Made by a program: the position numbers and the translations under genes. DNA of 64,000 nt from Mesorhizobium sp. (GTDB taxonomy: Bacteria; Pseudomonadota; Alphaproteobacteria; Rhizobiales; Rhizobiaceae), in assembly GCF_004963255.1 (NCBI RefSeq), contig NZ_SUGA01000006.1, positions 38,977 through 102,976 on the forward strand, given 5' to 3'. This document shows, piece after piece, positions 50,530 to 58,996 of this stretch. Under the pieces are notes generated by a model. That model saw only the letters and a list, made by a program, of their open reading frames with translations. It was not told where the DNA came from and ran no database searches. Each line of letters begins with the position of its first letter. Positions within the stretch are counted from its first letter, which is position 1.

Positions 50530-50728
50530 GCCGGTCAAATAAGTGCAAAAGTACCACGCCGGGCGGCCCATATCCGCCCGTGCGTTGCCCTTAACAAGTG
50601 GTTGAGGTAAACACGCGACACTCCGGCAGACAAATTGTCGCCGGATTTCCGTCGCAAGTGCGGGGAAGATGGGGACCGTGCCCTTGGCCGGTGGCGACCG
50701 AAAGGCAGTTAGAGTGGGACTTTTTGGC

Positions 50729-51403
50729 ATGACCGACAGAACGTTCGCGCGCGCCGCGCTGGTGGCGCCGCTTGTGGTATCGGCCATCGCCTTGTCGGGC
50801 TGCATGAGCTCGCCGACCTACGGAACCGACAAGACGGCAGCCGCGCAGCTTTTCGACGACGTTTCGGGCGCTGCCTCGATCACGCCGAAGCGTCGCACTC
50901 CGATCGACTACAAGCCGCGCCCTGACCTGGTGAAACCCGCGCCCGGGCAGAAGCAAAACCTGCCGCCGCCGCAGGAAAGCATCGAGACGGCGAGCACCGA
51001 GTGGCCCGAATCGCCCGAGGCGCGCCGCGCCCGCATCCGCGCCGACGCCACCGCGCATCAGAACGACCCAAATTACCAGCCGGAAGCCGTCGAGGATGTC
51101 CAGACCGATCCCGCGTCGGTGAAGAAGGCGATGGCTGACTCGGCCTCCAGCCACCCGCCACGCTGGTCGCCCGATGATTCCAGCGCTACGCGCACCGCCG
51201 AGATCCAGCGCCGGCTTGCCGAGCAGAAGCAGGGCGACCCGACCACGCGCAAATATCTGAGCGAGCCGCCGCTGGCCTATCGCCAGGCCGCCGACACTGC
51301 GCCGCAGAACGAGCTCGGCGAGGATGAGTACAAGAAGGAGCGCCGGCTGAAGGCGCAGGCCGAAGGCAAGAAGGGCGGCTGGTTCGACTGGCTGGGGCTG
51401 TGA
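50729..51403 (+). CDS. Putative lipoprotein, hydrophilic
   Basis: MTDRTFARAALVAPLVVSAIALSGCMSS lipobox (LSGC), followed by low-complexity hydrophilic sequence. Confidence 0.75.
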   Translation: MTDRTFARAALVAPLVVSAIALSGCMSSPTYGTDKTAAAQLFDDVSGAASITPKRRTPIDYKPRPDLVKPAPGQKQNLPPPQESIETASTEWPESPEARRARIRADATAHQNDPNYQPEAVEDVQTDPASVKKAMADSASSHPPRWSPDDSSATRTAEIQRRLAEQKQGDPTTRKYLSEPPLAYRQAADTAPQNELGEDEYKKERRLKAQAEGKKGGWFDWLGL

Positions 51404-51442
51404 ATAGTGAATAGATCACTACTCACTACTCGCTAGTTTCAT

Positions 51443-51934
51443 TCACCATTCACCGCCATTTCGCTTCCCACGGAAAAAGTCCTTGAGGATGAGGGCGGCG
51501 GCGCTCTCGCCGATCCCCGGATAGATGTCCGGCGCGTGGTGGCAGATGGGCGACGCGAAGAAGCGCGTGCCGTTCACCACTGCGCCGCCTTTCTCGTCGG
51601 CGGCGCCGAAATAGAGCCGCCGCAGCCTGGCGAAGGAGATGGCGCCGGCGCACATGGCGCAGGGCTCCAGCGTCACATAAAGGTCGTGGCCGGTGAGCCG
51701 CTCGCTTGCGAGCTTCCGGCAGGCCTCGCGGATCGCCAGCATCTCGGCATGCGCCGTCGGATCGGCAAGCTCGCGGGTACGGTTGCCGGCTTTCGCGATC
51801 ACCGTGTTGCCGCTGACGATCACCGCGCCGACCGGCACTTCCCCGCGGCCGGCGGCCGCCTCGGCCTCTTCAAGCGCCAAGGCCATGAAATCCGGTCGTT
51901 TCAAGCGGTTTCCATCCCGATTACTCCTCGCCAC
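51443..51934 (-). CDS. tadA: tRNA adenosine(34) deaminase TadA
   Basis: DPTAHAEMLAIREACRKLASERLTGHDLYVTLEPCAMCAGAISFARLRRLYFGAADEKGGAV. Confidence 0.94.
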   Translation of the reverse strand: MARSNRDGNRLKRPDFMALALEEAEAAAGRGEVPVGAVIVSGNTVIAKAGNRTRELADPTAHAEMLAIREACRKLASERLTGHDLYVTLEPCAMCAGAISFARLRRLYFGAADEKGGAVVNGTRFFASPICHHAPDIYPGIGESAAALILKDFFRGKRNGGEW

Positions 51935-52084
51935 CCGAGAGTGATCCTGTTATCTAGCGCGAGACCCTGAAAACCGGAATCGGTTTTTGCCGCGCCGCCG
52001 GATGCGCAAAATCAAGATGACACTGCCTGCGTTGGGCGTCCGAAAGGGCGCGCGGCGCTGTAGCAGGCAAAGACGAGCAAAGTA

Positions 52085-54040
52085 ATGGACGACGACAAGA
52101 AATCTCCACGCGGGCCGCGCAAGGGCGGCTCGAAACCGGCGGGCCCGCGCGGCGGCAAGCCGGCCCACGGCGCCAAGAAGCCGTTCGCCAAGCGTGGGCG
52201 GCCGATAGCTGCTGAAGGCGAGCGCGATTTCAAGCGCAGCTATAAGCCACGTGGAACCGGGCCGCGCGAAGCGGGCGGGGGCGCGGAGCGTGGCGACCGG
52301 CCGTTCCGCAAAGGTCCGCCGCGTGACGGCAAGCCTTTCGACAAGCGCGAAGGCCGCAAGCCCTTTGCGCCACGCGGTGACCGGCCGGTGGCCGCCGCAG
52401 GCGTGCGCCCGGCCCGGGATTTTAAACGCAGCTACAAGCCGGGCGAAATGGGGTCGCGCGATACGGGCGAGGGCGCGGAGCGCGGCGACCGGCCGTTCCG
52501 CAAAGGCCCGCCGCGCGACGGCAAGCCTTTCGACAAGCGCGAGGGTAGCAAGCCCTATACGCCACGCGGTGACCGCCCGGCGGCCGCTGAAGGCGAGCGT
52601 GGCGAACGCCGTTTCGACCGTCCCAAGCGCGATTTCGGCGAACGCCCGGCACGCGACTTTGCCGACCGGCCGAAGCGCGATTTCAGCGATCGTGCGCGCG
52701 GCGCGGGTAAGCCCGAGGGCGGCTTCAAGCCGCGCCCGCGCCCTTCGGAAGCCGCGCCGGAGGCCGGCGAGCGCATCGCCAAGCGGCTGGCGCGTGCCGG
52801 CATCGCCTCACGCCGCGACGCCGAGGAACTGATCGCGGCCGGCCGCGTCAAGGTCAACGGCAAAGTGCTGGACTCGCCGGCCTTCAACGTCAGCGCCACC
52901 GACGTCATCCACCTCGACGGCACCGAGATCCCGCCGATCGAGCGCACGCGCCTGTTCCTGTTCCACAAGCCGGCTGGTGTCGTCACCACCAACCGCGATC
53001 CGGAAGGCCGCAAGACCGTCTTCGACGTGCTGCCGTCTGACCTGCCGCGATTGATGACGATCGGCCGGCTCGACATCAACACCGAAGGCCTGCTGCTGCT
53101 CACCAATGACGGCGGGCTGTCGCGCGTGCTCGAACTGCCGGCCACCGGCTGGCTGCGGCGCTACCGCGCGCGCGTCCACGGCAAGGTCGAGGAGAGCGCG
53201 CTCGCCGGCTTGCGTGAGGGCATCGCCGTCGACGGCGTCTTCTACGGTTCGATCGAGGCCTCGCTCGATCGCGAGCAGGGCACCAATGCATGGCTGACGC
53301 TCGGCCTGCGCGAAGGCAAGAACCGCGAGGTGAAGAACATCCTCGGCGCGCTCGGCCTCGATGTGACGCGCCTGATCCGCATCTCCTATGGCCCCTTCCA
53401 ACTGGAAGACCTGCCCGAGGGACATGTGCTGGAGATCAAGGGCCGGGTGCTGCGCGAGCAGCTCGGCGAGCGCCTGATCGAGGAATCCGGCGCCAATTTC
53501 GACGCCGAGATCCAGAAGCCTTTCTCCAACAAGCCGGTGCGCGGCGGCGGTCCGCGTCGCGAAGAAGCCGACCGGCCGAAATTCACGCGCGACGGCGACC
53601 GTCGGCCGATCGGCGAGGGCGGGCTGATCAAGGCGCGCAAGCGCCGCGAAGGCAGCCGCGATGAGGCGCTGAGCAAGCTCTCGACCAAACCGGACAGGGC
53701 ATTTGGGGAGCGCGGTGCAAAGTCCGATCGCGGCGGCTTTGGCGACAAGCCCCGTGGCAAGAAATCCGAGCGCGAGCAGCGGCCGATCGAGCCGCCGGGC
53801 CAGCGCAAGGCCAATGTCTGGATGGCGCCGGGCGCCCGGCCGATCGGCAAGGGCAGGGCGGAAGCCGACGCCGCCAGGGCCGCCGAGGCGAAGGCGCGCA
53901 AGGCGCCGTTCAAACCGGGCGGCAAGGGCAAGCCGGGCGCGAAGCCGTTCGGCAAGCCGCGCGGCGAGCGCCCCGAAGGCGATGGCGGCAACAGGCCGCG
54001 TGGTCCGAAGAGGGGCGGCGATGCGGATCGTCGGCGGTGA
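52085..54040 (+). CDS. rluB: 23S rRNA pseudouridine synthase (RluB-type) with long repetitive basic N- and C-terminal extensions
   Basis: S4 domain ERIAKRLARAGIASRRDAEELIAAGRVKVNG; RLDINTEGLLLLTNDGGLSRVLELP catalytic region. Confidence 0.93.
   Translation: MDDDKKSPRGPRKGGSKPAGPRGGKPAHGAKKPFAKRGRPIAAEGERDFKRSYKPRGTGPREAGGGAERGDRPFRKGPPRDGKPFDKREGRKPFAPRGDRPVAAAGVRPARDFKRSYKPGEMGSRDTGEGAERGDRPFRKGPPRDGKPFDKREGSKPYTPRGDRPAAAEGERGERRFDRPKRDFGERPARDFADRPKRDFSDRARGAGKPEGGFKPRPRPSEAAPEAGERIAKRLARAGIASRRDAEELIAAGRVKVNGKVLDSPAFNVSATDVIHLDGTEIPPIERTRLFLFHKPAGVVTTNRDPEGRKTVFDVLPSDLPRLMTIGRLDINTEGLLLLTNDGGLSRVLELPATGWLRRYRARVHGKVEESALAGLREGIAVDGVFYGSIEASLDREQGTNAWLTLGLREGKNREVKNILGALGLDVTRLIRISYGPFQLEDLPEGHVLEIKGRVLREQLGERLIEESGANFDAEIQKPFSNKPVRGGGPRREEADRPKFTRDGDRRPIGEGGLIKARKRREGSRDEALSKLSTKPDRAFGERGAKSDRGGFGDKPRGKKSEREQRPIEPPGQRKANVWMAPGARPIGKGRAEADAARAAEAKARKAPFKPGGKGKPGAKPFGKPRGERPEGDGGNRPRGPKRGGDADRRR
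52211..52580 (+). repeat. About 180-bp tandem duplication within rluB
   Basis: ERGDRPFRKGPPRDGKPFDKREG(R/S)KP(F/Y)(A/T)PRGDRP occurs twice; the third pass starts with AAEGERGE. Confidence 0.85.
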
Positions 54041-54575
54041 GTTCCGCGGGCGTCCGCTGGCGACGCCGAAAAGCAATGCCATTCGCCCCACCACCGACCG
54101 CACCCGCGAGGCGGTGTTCAACGTCCTGGCGCATCGCTACGCCGACAAGCTCGAGGGCGGCCGTGTGCTCGACCTCTTCGCCGGCACGGGCGCGCTCGGG
54201 CTGGAGGCTTTGTCGCGCGGCGCCTCCTACTGCGTCTTTATCGAGGAATCGACCGAGGGGCGCGGCCTGATCCGCGAGAATGTCGAAGCCTACGGGCTCA
54301 CCGGTCGCACAAAAATCTTCCGCCGCGACGCCACGCATCTCGGCGAATCCGGCACGATCTCGCCCTTTGGCCTGATCTTCGCCGATCCGCCCTATGGCAG
54401 GGGTCTCGGCGAGCGCGCGCTGCGTTCCGCCAGGGACGGCGGCTGGCTTCTGCCCGGCGCGCTCTGCGTCGTCGAGGAGGCGGCATCGGCGCCGTTCGAG
54501 CCGGGCGCCGGTTTTTCGGTGATCGACGAGCGCAATTACGGCGAAACGGTTATCCGCTTCATCGAGGCCGGCTAG
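54021..54575 (+). CDS. rsmD: 16S rRNA (guanine(966)-N(2))-methyltransferase
   Basis: MRIVGGEFRGRPLATPKSNAIRPTTDRTREAVFNVL...LDLFAGTGALGLEALSRGA...FADPPYG. Confidence 0.97.
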   Translation: MRIVGGEFRGRPLATPKSNAIRPTTDRTREAVFNVLAHRYADKLEGGRVLDLFAGTGALGLEALSRGASYCVFIEESTEGRGLIRENVEAYGLTGRTKIFRRDATHLGESGTISPFGLIFADPPYGRGLGERALRSARDGGWLLPGALCVVEEAASAPFEPGAGFSVIDERNYGETVIRFIEAG

Positions 54576-54669
54576 CTTATTCTAGCCGCGCCTCGAAAAT
54601 GCCGAACAAATCACTTTGCCTCGCCAGCGAACCTTGCCTATCGTCGCGCAACCGGGACCGGAGAACTTG

Positions 54670-56031
54670 ATGACATCTACGCGGATTGCGCTGCGCGCGG
54701 CGCTCCTTGTCGGCACGCTTGCGATGGTGGCGTCGGCTCCTGCCCGTGCGGCCGACGATGGCGACGTCAAGGATTTCCTCCTCGACAACGGCATGGAAGT
54801 GGTCGTCATCCCGGATCATCGCGCGCCGATCGTCACCCACATGGTCTGGTACAAGATCGGCAGCGCCGACGAGCCCGCCGGCAAATCCGGCATCGCGCAT
54901 TTCTTCGAGCATCTGATGTTCAAGGCCACGACCAACCACGCCGCCGGCGAGTTCGACCGCGCCGTGTCCGAGATCGGCGGCTCCAACAACGCCTTCACGT
55001 CCTACGATTACACCGCCTTCCACGAGACGGTGCCGCCCTCGGCGCTCGAACAGATGATGGGCTTCGAGGCCGATCGCATGCGCAACCTGATCCTGACCGA
55101 CGACGTTATCAAGACCGAGCGCGACGTCATCCTGGAGGAGCGCCGCTCGCGCATCGACAGCAATCCGCAGGCGGTGCTCGACGAGGAGGTCGATGCGACG
55201 CTCTGGCAGAACCAGCCCTACCGCATTCCGGTGATCGGCTGGATGCAGGAGATGGAGCAGTTGAACCGTCCGGACGCCAAAGCCTTCTACGACAATTACT
55301 ACCGACCCAACAACGCGGTGTTGATCGTAGCGGGCGACGTCGAGCCGGATGCCGTCAAGGCGATGGCCGAGCGGACCTACGGCAAGGTCGCGCGCGGTCC
55401 GGATCTGCGGCCGCGCATCCGCCCGGTCGAGCCGGAGCAGAACACCAGACGCACCGTGACGCTGACCGACGCGCGCGTTTCGGTGCCGAGCTTTTCGACG
55501 CAATGGGTGGTGCCGTCCTATCATACGGCCAAGCCCGGCGAGGCGGAGGCGCTCGACCTGCTGGCCGAGATCCTCGGCGGCGGCAACCGCAGCCGGCTCT
55601 ACCAGGAACTCGTCGTCAAGCAGGGGATCGCGTCCGACGCGGCCGCGTATTTCCAGGGCACGATGCTCGACGACACCAACTTCGCCGTCTATGGCGCGCC
55701 GCGCGGCGACGCCAAGCTTGCCGATGTCGAGGCGGCGGTCGACGCCGAGATCGCCCGCATCGTCAAGGACGGCGTGAGCGACGATGAGCTGGAACGGGCC
55801 AAGACCCGTTATGTGCGCTCCATGATCTTTGCCCGCGACAAGCAGGACGACATGGCCAACATGTATGGCTCCACGCTTGCCACCGGCGGCAACGTCAAGG
55901 ACGTGCAGGAATGGCCGGACCGCATCCGCAAGGTCACCGCCGATGAGGTCAAGGCGGTCGCCGCCCGCTACCTGGTGCTCGATCATTCGACCACCGGCTA
56001 TCTCTTGCCGCAGCAACAGGCGGGGAATTGA
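54670..56031 (+). CDS. M16-family zinc metallopeptidase (processing-peptidase-like, catalytic subunit type)
   Basis: [25 protein letters not shown] (HxxEH), signal peptide. Confidence 0.95.
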   Translation: MTSTRIALRAALLVGTLAMVASAPARAADDGDVKDFLLDNGMEVVVIPDHRAPIVTHMVWYKIGSADEPAGKSGIAHFFEHLMFKATTNHAAGEFDRAVSEIGGSNNAFTSYDYTAFHETVPPSALEQMMGFEADRMRNLILTDDVIKTERDVILEERRSRIDSNPQAVLDEEVDATLWQNQPYRIPVIGWMQEMEQLNRPDAKAFYDNYYRPNNAVLIVAGDVEPDAVKAMAERTYGKVARGPDLRPRIRPVEPEQNTRRTVTLTDARVSVPSFSTQWVVPSYHTAKPGEAEALDLLAEILGGGNRSRLYQELVVKQGIASDAAAYFQGTMLDDTNFAVYGAPRGDAKLADVEAAVDAEIARIVKDGVSDDELERAKTRYVRSMIFARDKQDDMANMYGSTLATGGNVKDVQEWPDRIRKVTADEVKAVAARYLVLDHSTTGYLLPQQQAGN

Positions 56032-56065
56032 TGATGAGCATGGTTTCGGTGCGCCGGCGGTTCTT

Positions 56066-56247
56066 CCCTTCTCCCCTTGTGGGGTCCGAAGGACGGGGCG
56101 AGACCCGTGGCTCGCCCCCGGGTGGTGGCCGAGCGAAGCTCGGTCGAATGAGGGGTGTTCCAGCTTGGCAAGGATGGCGATCTGTCACCCACCCGTCAAC
56201 CGTCTCGGTGCTGCGCGCCGATCCACCTTCTCCCACAAGGGGAGAAG
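56066..56247. repeat. Intergenic palindromic repeat element (CCTTCTCCCCTTGTGGG family) between the two M16 genes
   Basis: CCCTTCTCCCCTTGTGGG at 56066-56083 and CCTTCTCCCACAAGGGGAGAAGG at 56225-56247 form inverted ends. Confidence 0.8.
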
Positions 56248-56252
56248 GAAAA

Positions 56253-57587
56253 ATGTATCGCGCCGTCGCCACGCTTTGCTTTGCCCTGTTCTTCCTGCTC
56301 CTGCCGGCGCTCGCGGCCCGCGCGGAGATGAACATCCAGGAGGTGAAGTCGAAGAAGGGCACCACCGCCTGGCTGGTGGAGGACCATTCGATTCCGCTGA
56401 TCGCCATCCGCTTCGTCTTCGATGGCGGCAGCGCGCAAGATCCGGCCGGCAAGGAGGGCCTGGTCAATTTGATGACCGGCCTGTTCGACGAAGGCGCCGG
56501 CGACCTGGACAGCGACGCCTTCCAGCAGAAGCTCGACGATGCCGGCGCCGAGATGAGTTTCCAGGCCGCGCGCGACGGCACCTATGGCTCGATGCGTATG
56601 CTGTCCGACCAGAAGGACGAGGCTTTTGGCCTGCTGAAACTGGCGGTGAACAGCCCGCGTTTCGACCAGGCGCCGATCGACCGTATCCGCGCCCAGGTGC
56701 TCTCCGGCATTCTCGCCAATGAGCGCGATCCGAACACGGTGGCGCAGCAGCGCTGGCTGCGCGCCATTTATGGCGAGCATCCCTATTCGCGTTCCGACCA
56801 GGGGACGAAGGGCAGCCTGACCACCATCACCGCGGATGACATCAGGGCCTTCCACAAGGCCAATTTCGCCCGCGGCGGCCTGCATGTGGCGGTGGTTGGC
56901 GACATCGACGCCGCGACACTGGGCAACAAGCTGGACGACGTCTTCGGCGATCTGCCCGAAAAGCAGACGCTGGCTCCGGTGTCGGATGTCACGCCAAAGC
57001 TGGGGCAGCAGCTCGAGGTGAACTATGACCTGCCGCAGACCTCGCTGCAGCTCGCCTGGCCGGGCGTGAAACGCAGCGATCCCGATTTCTTTGCCACCGT
57101 CCTGATGAACGAGATCCTGGGCGGCTCGACCTTCACCTCCCGGCTCTTTTCGGAGGTGCGCGAGAAGCGCGGCCTTGCCTATGGCGTCAGTTCCGATCTG
57201 GTCGACAACGAGCATTCCCACGCGCTGCTGGTGACGACGGCGACGCGCTCCGACCGCGCCGCCGAAACGCTTTCGATCGTGCGACAGGTGGTGAAGGATA
57301 TGGCCGAGAACGGCCCCACCGAGGAAGAGCTCGCGGCGATCAAGAAATACATGATCGGCGCTTACGCCATCAACAATCTGGATTCCTCCGCCTCCATTGC
57401 CGCGACGCTGGTCGAGCTGCAGGTCGACAATCTCGGCATCGACTATATGAAGCGCCGCGCCGCGCTCATCAACGCGGTGACGCTGGCCGACGTCAAAGCG
57501 GCGGCGAAGAAGCTTCTGTCGGCCGATCCCGCCGTGATGGTCATCGGCCCGCCGCTGGTGCAGGTGGCGGGAGGCGGCAAGGGATGA
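56253..57587 (+). CDS. M16-family peptidase, non-catalytic-type partner (no HxxEH)
   Basis: MYRAVATLCFALFFLLLPALAARAEMNIQEVKSKKGTTAWLVEDHSIPLIAIRFVFDGGSAQDPAGKEGLVNLMTGLFDEGA; equivalent site LVNLMTGLFDE lacks the zinc motif. Confidence 0.93.
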   Translation: MYRAVATLCFALFFLLLPALAARAEMNIQEVKSKKGTTAWLVEDHSIPLIAIRFVFDGGSAQDPAGKEGLVNLMTGLFDEGAGDLDSDAFQQKLDDAGAEMSFQAARDGTYGSMRMLSDQKDEAFGLLKLAVNSPRFDQAPIDRIRAQVLSGILANERDPNTVAQQRWLRAIYGEHPYSRSDQGTKGSLTTITADDIRAFHKANFARGGLHVAVVGDIDAATLGNKLDDVFGDLPEKQTLAPVSDVTPKLGQQLEVNYDLPQTSLQLAWPGVKRSDPDFFATVLMNEILGGSTFTSRLFSEVREKRGLAYGVSSDLVDNEHSHALLVTTATRSDRAAETLSIVRQVVKDMAENGPTEEELAAIKKYMIGAYAINNLDSSASIAATLVELQVDNLGIDYMKRRAALINAVTLADVKAAAKKLLSADPAVMVIGPPLVQVAGGGKG

Positions 57588-58438
57588 GCCCGACCTTCGG
57601 GGTGGCTTTCGGCGGCGGCGGCGCGCGCGGTCTCGCGCATATCCACATCATCGAGGCGCTCGACGAGCTTGGCATCAAGCCGGTGGCGATCGCCGGCTCG
57701 TCGATCGGCTCCATCATGGGGGCCGGCATGGCGTCGGGCATGACGGGCGCCGAGATTCACAGCTATGCCCGATCGATCCTCGGCAGCCGCGCCGAAGTGG
57801 CGGCGCGCATGTGGCGCTCGCGGCCGGGCACGATCGCGGAAGCCATGCAGGGCGGCATCCGCGTTGGCCAGTTCAACATCGAGCGCATCCTGAAGGCCTT
57901 CCTGCCTGAGCCGATCCCGCGGACGTTCGACGCGCTGAAGATCCCGCTCAAGGTGACGGCGACTGATTATTTCGGCCACAAGCTGGCGGTGCTCGCCGAG
58001 GGTGAATTGCATTCCGCGCTCGCCGCTTCGGCTGCCATCCCGGCGGTGTTCCGTCCGGTGGTGCGCAATGGCTGCCTGCTGATCGACGGCGGCATCTACA
58101 ATCCCGTCCCTTTCGATCTCCTCGAAAAGGATGCCGACATCATCATCGCGATCGACGTGGTCGGAGCGCCGAGCGATGCCGAGCGCAAGCACCCGACCAC
58201 GGTCGACCTGATGTACGGCGCCTCGCAATTGATGATGCAGTCGATCATCGCCAACAAGCTGCAGCAGTCGAGGCCCGACATCCTGATCCGCCCGAAAGTC
58301 TCGAAGTACCGCGTGCTCGATTTCCTGAAGATCGAGGCACTGATGGCCGAGACGGCGGAGATCAAGGACGAATTGAAGCGCGCCGTCGAGAAGGCGGTGG
58401 CCAGGCATGTCGGCAAGCGTGGGAAGAAGGTTGTCTGA
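57584..58438 (+). CDS. Patatin-like phospholipase (NTE/RssA-like)
   Basis: VAFGGGGARGLAHIHIIEALDELGIKPVAIAGSSIGSIMGAG (GGGARG, GSSIG); LIDGGIYNPVP (DGG). Confidence 0.95.
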   Translation: MSPTFGVAFGGGGARGLAHIHIIEALDELGIKPVAIAGSSIGSIMGAGMASGMTGAEIHSYARSILGSRAEVAARMWRSRPGTIAEAMQGGIRVGQFNIERILKAFLPEPIPRTFDALKIPLKVTATDYFGHKLAVLAEGELHSALAASAAIPAVFRPVVRNGCLLIDGGIYNPVPFDLLEKDADIIIAIDVVGAPSDAERKHPTTVDLMYGASQLMMQSIIANKLQQSRPDILIRPKVSKYRVLDFLKIEALMAETAEIKDELKRAVEKAVARHVGKRGKKVV

Positions 58439-58996
58439 GGGTTCCCCCGGCTGCGTCCCTTCAGGTCCTCGCGATGGCGACCGAGGTCCGACAACCGAAG
58501 TCTGATAAGTCCGCGCATAGGTCTTCGATTGCGCTGGACCTAAGAATAACATGAAGTATTCTTTATGCTGAGTGGCCGCCTTTTACGCATGGATTTGAGG
58601 CATGTCATAGACTCTTCATCGCGTTGCCCGTTGACGCACGCTCCGGTAGAGTTAATAATCTGCTAATAAAGAGTAGCGTGAAAAGCCTCCTGACCGGCAA
58701 CAACGAGTTACGGCGCTACTGGGGTAGGAATAGCATTGCGGCATTTTCGCCGCCGTCGCCGTCATCTTTGATCAGTGAGCCGTCGAGAGCCGCCACTCGC
58801 CGGCCTGAGCAGTTGGTGCGGCTTGCTCGACGTTATGCGAATCCCCCCTCTACGGAGTAGGCGCTGATCTCAGCGCTCTTGGCACGGGTGTTTGGGCTGC
58901 CTTGCGCGGCCATCCTGCCAACGGCGGCAACTGACGCGCCCAGGATGTGAAAGGCGTGTCGTGGCTGTGGGGTTTGGTAACGCGTCGCTCAGGTTG

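Noticed and set aside
52808-54121. 437-aa minus-strand ORF opposite rluB
   Set aside because: Shadow ORF, low-complexity Arg/Ala composition.
56028-56252. 75-codon N-terminal extension of the second M16 peptidase
   Set aside because: Encoded by an intergenic repeat element; a typical signal peptide starts at 56253.
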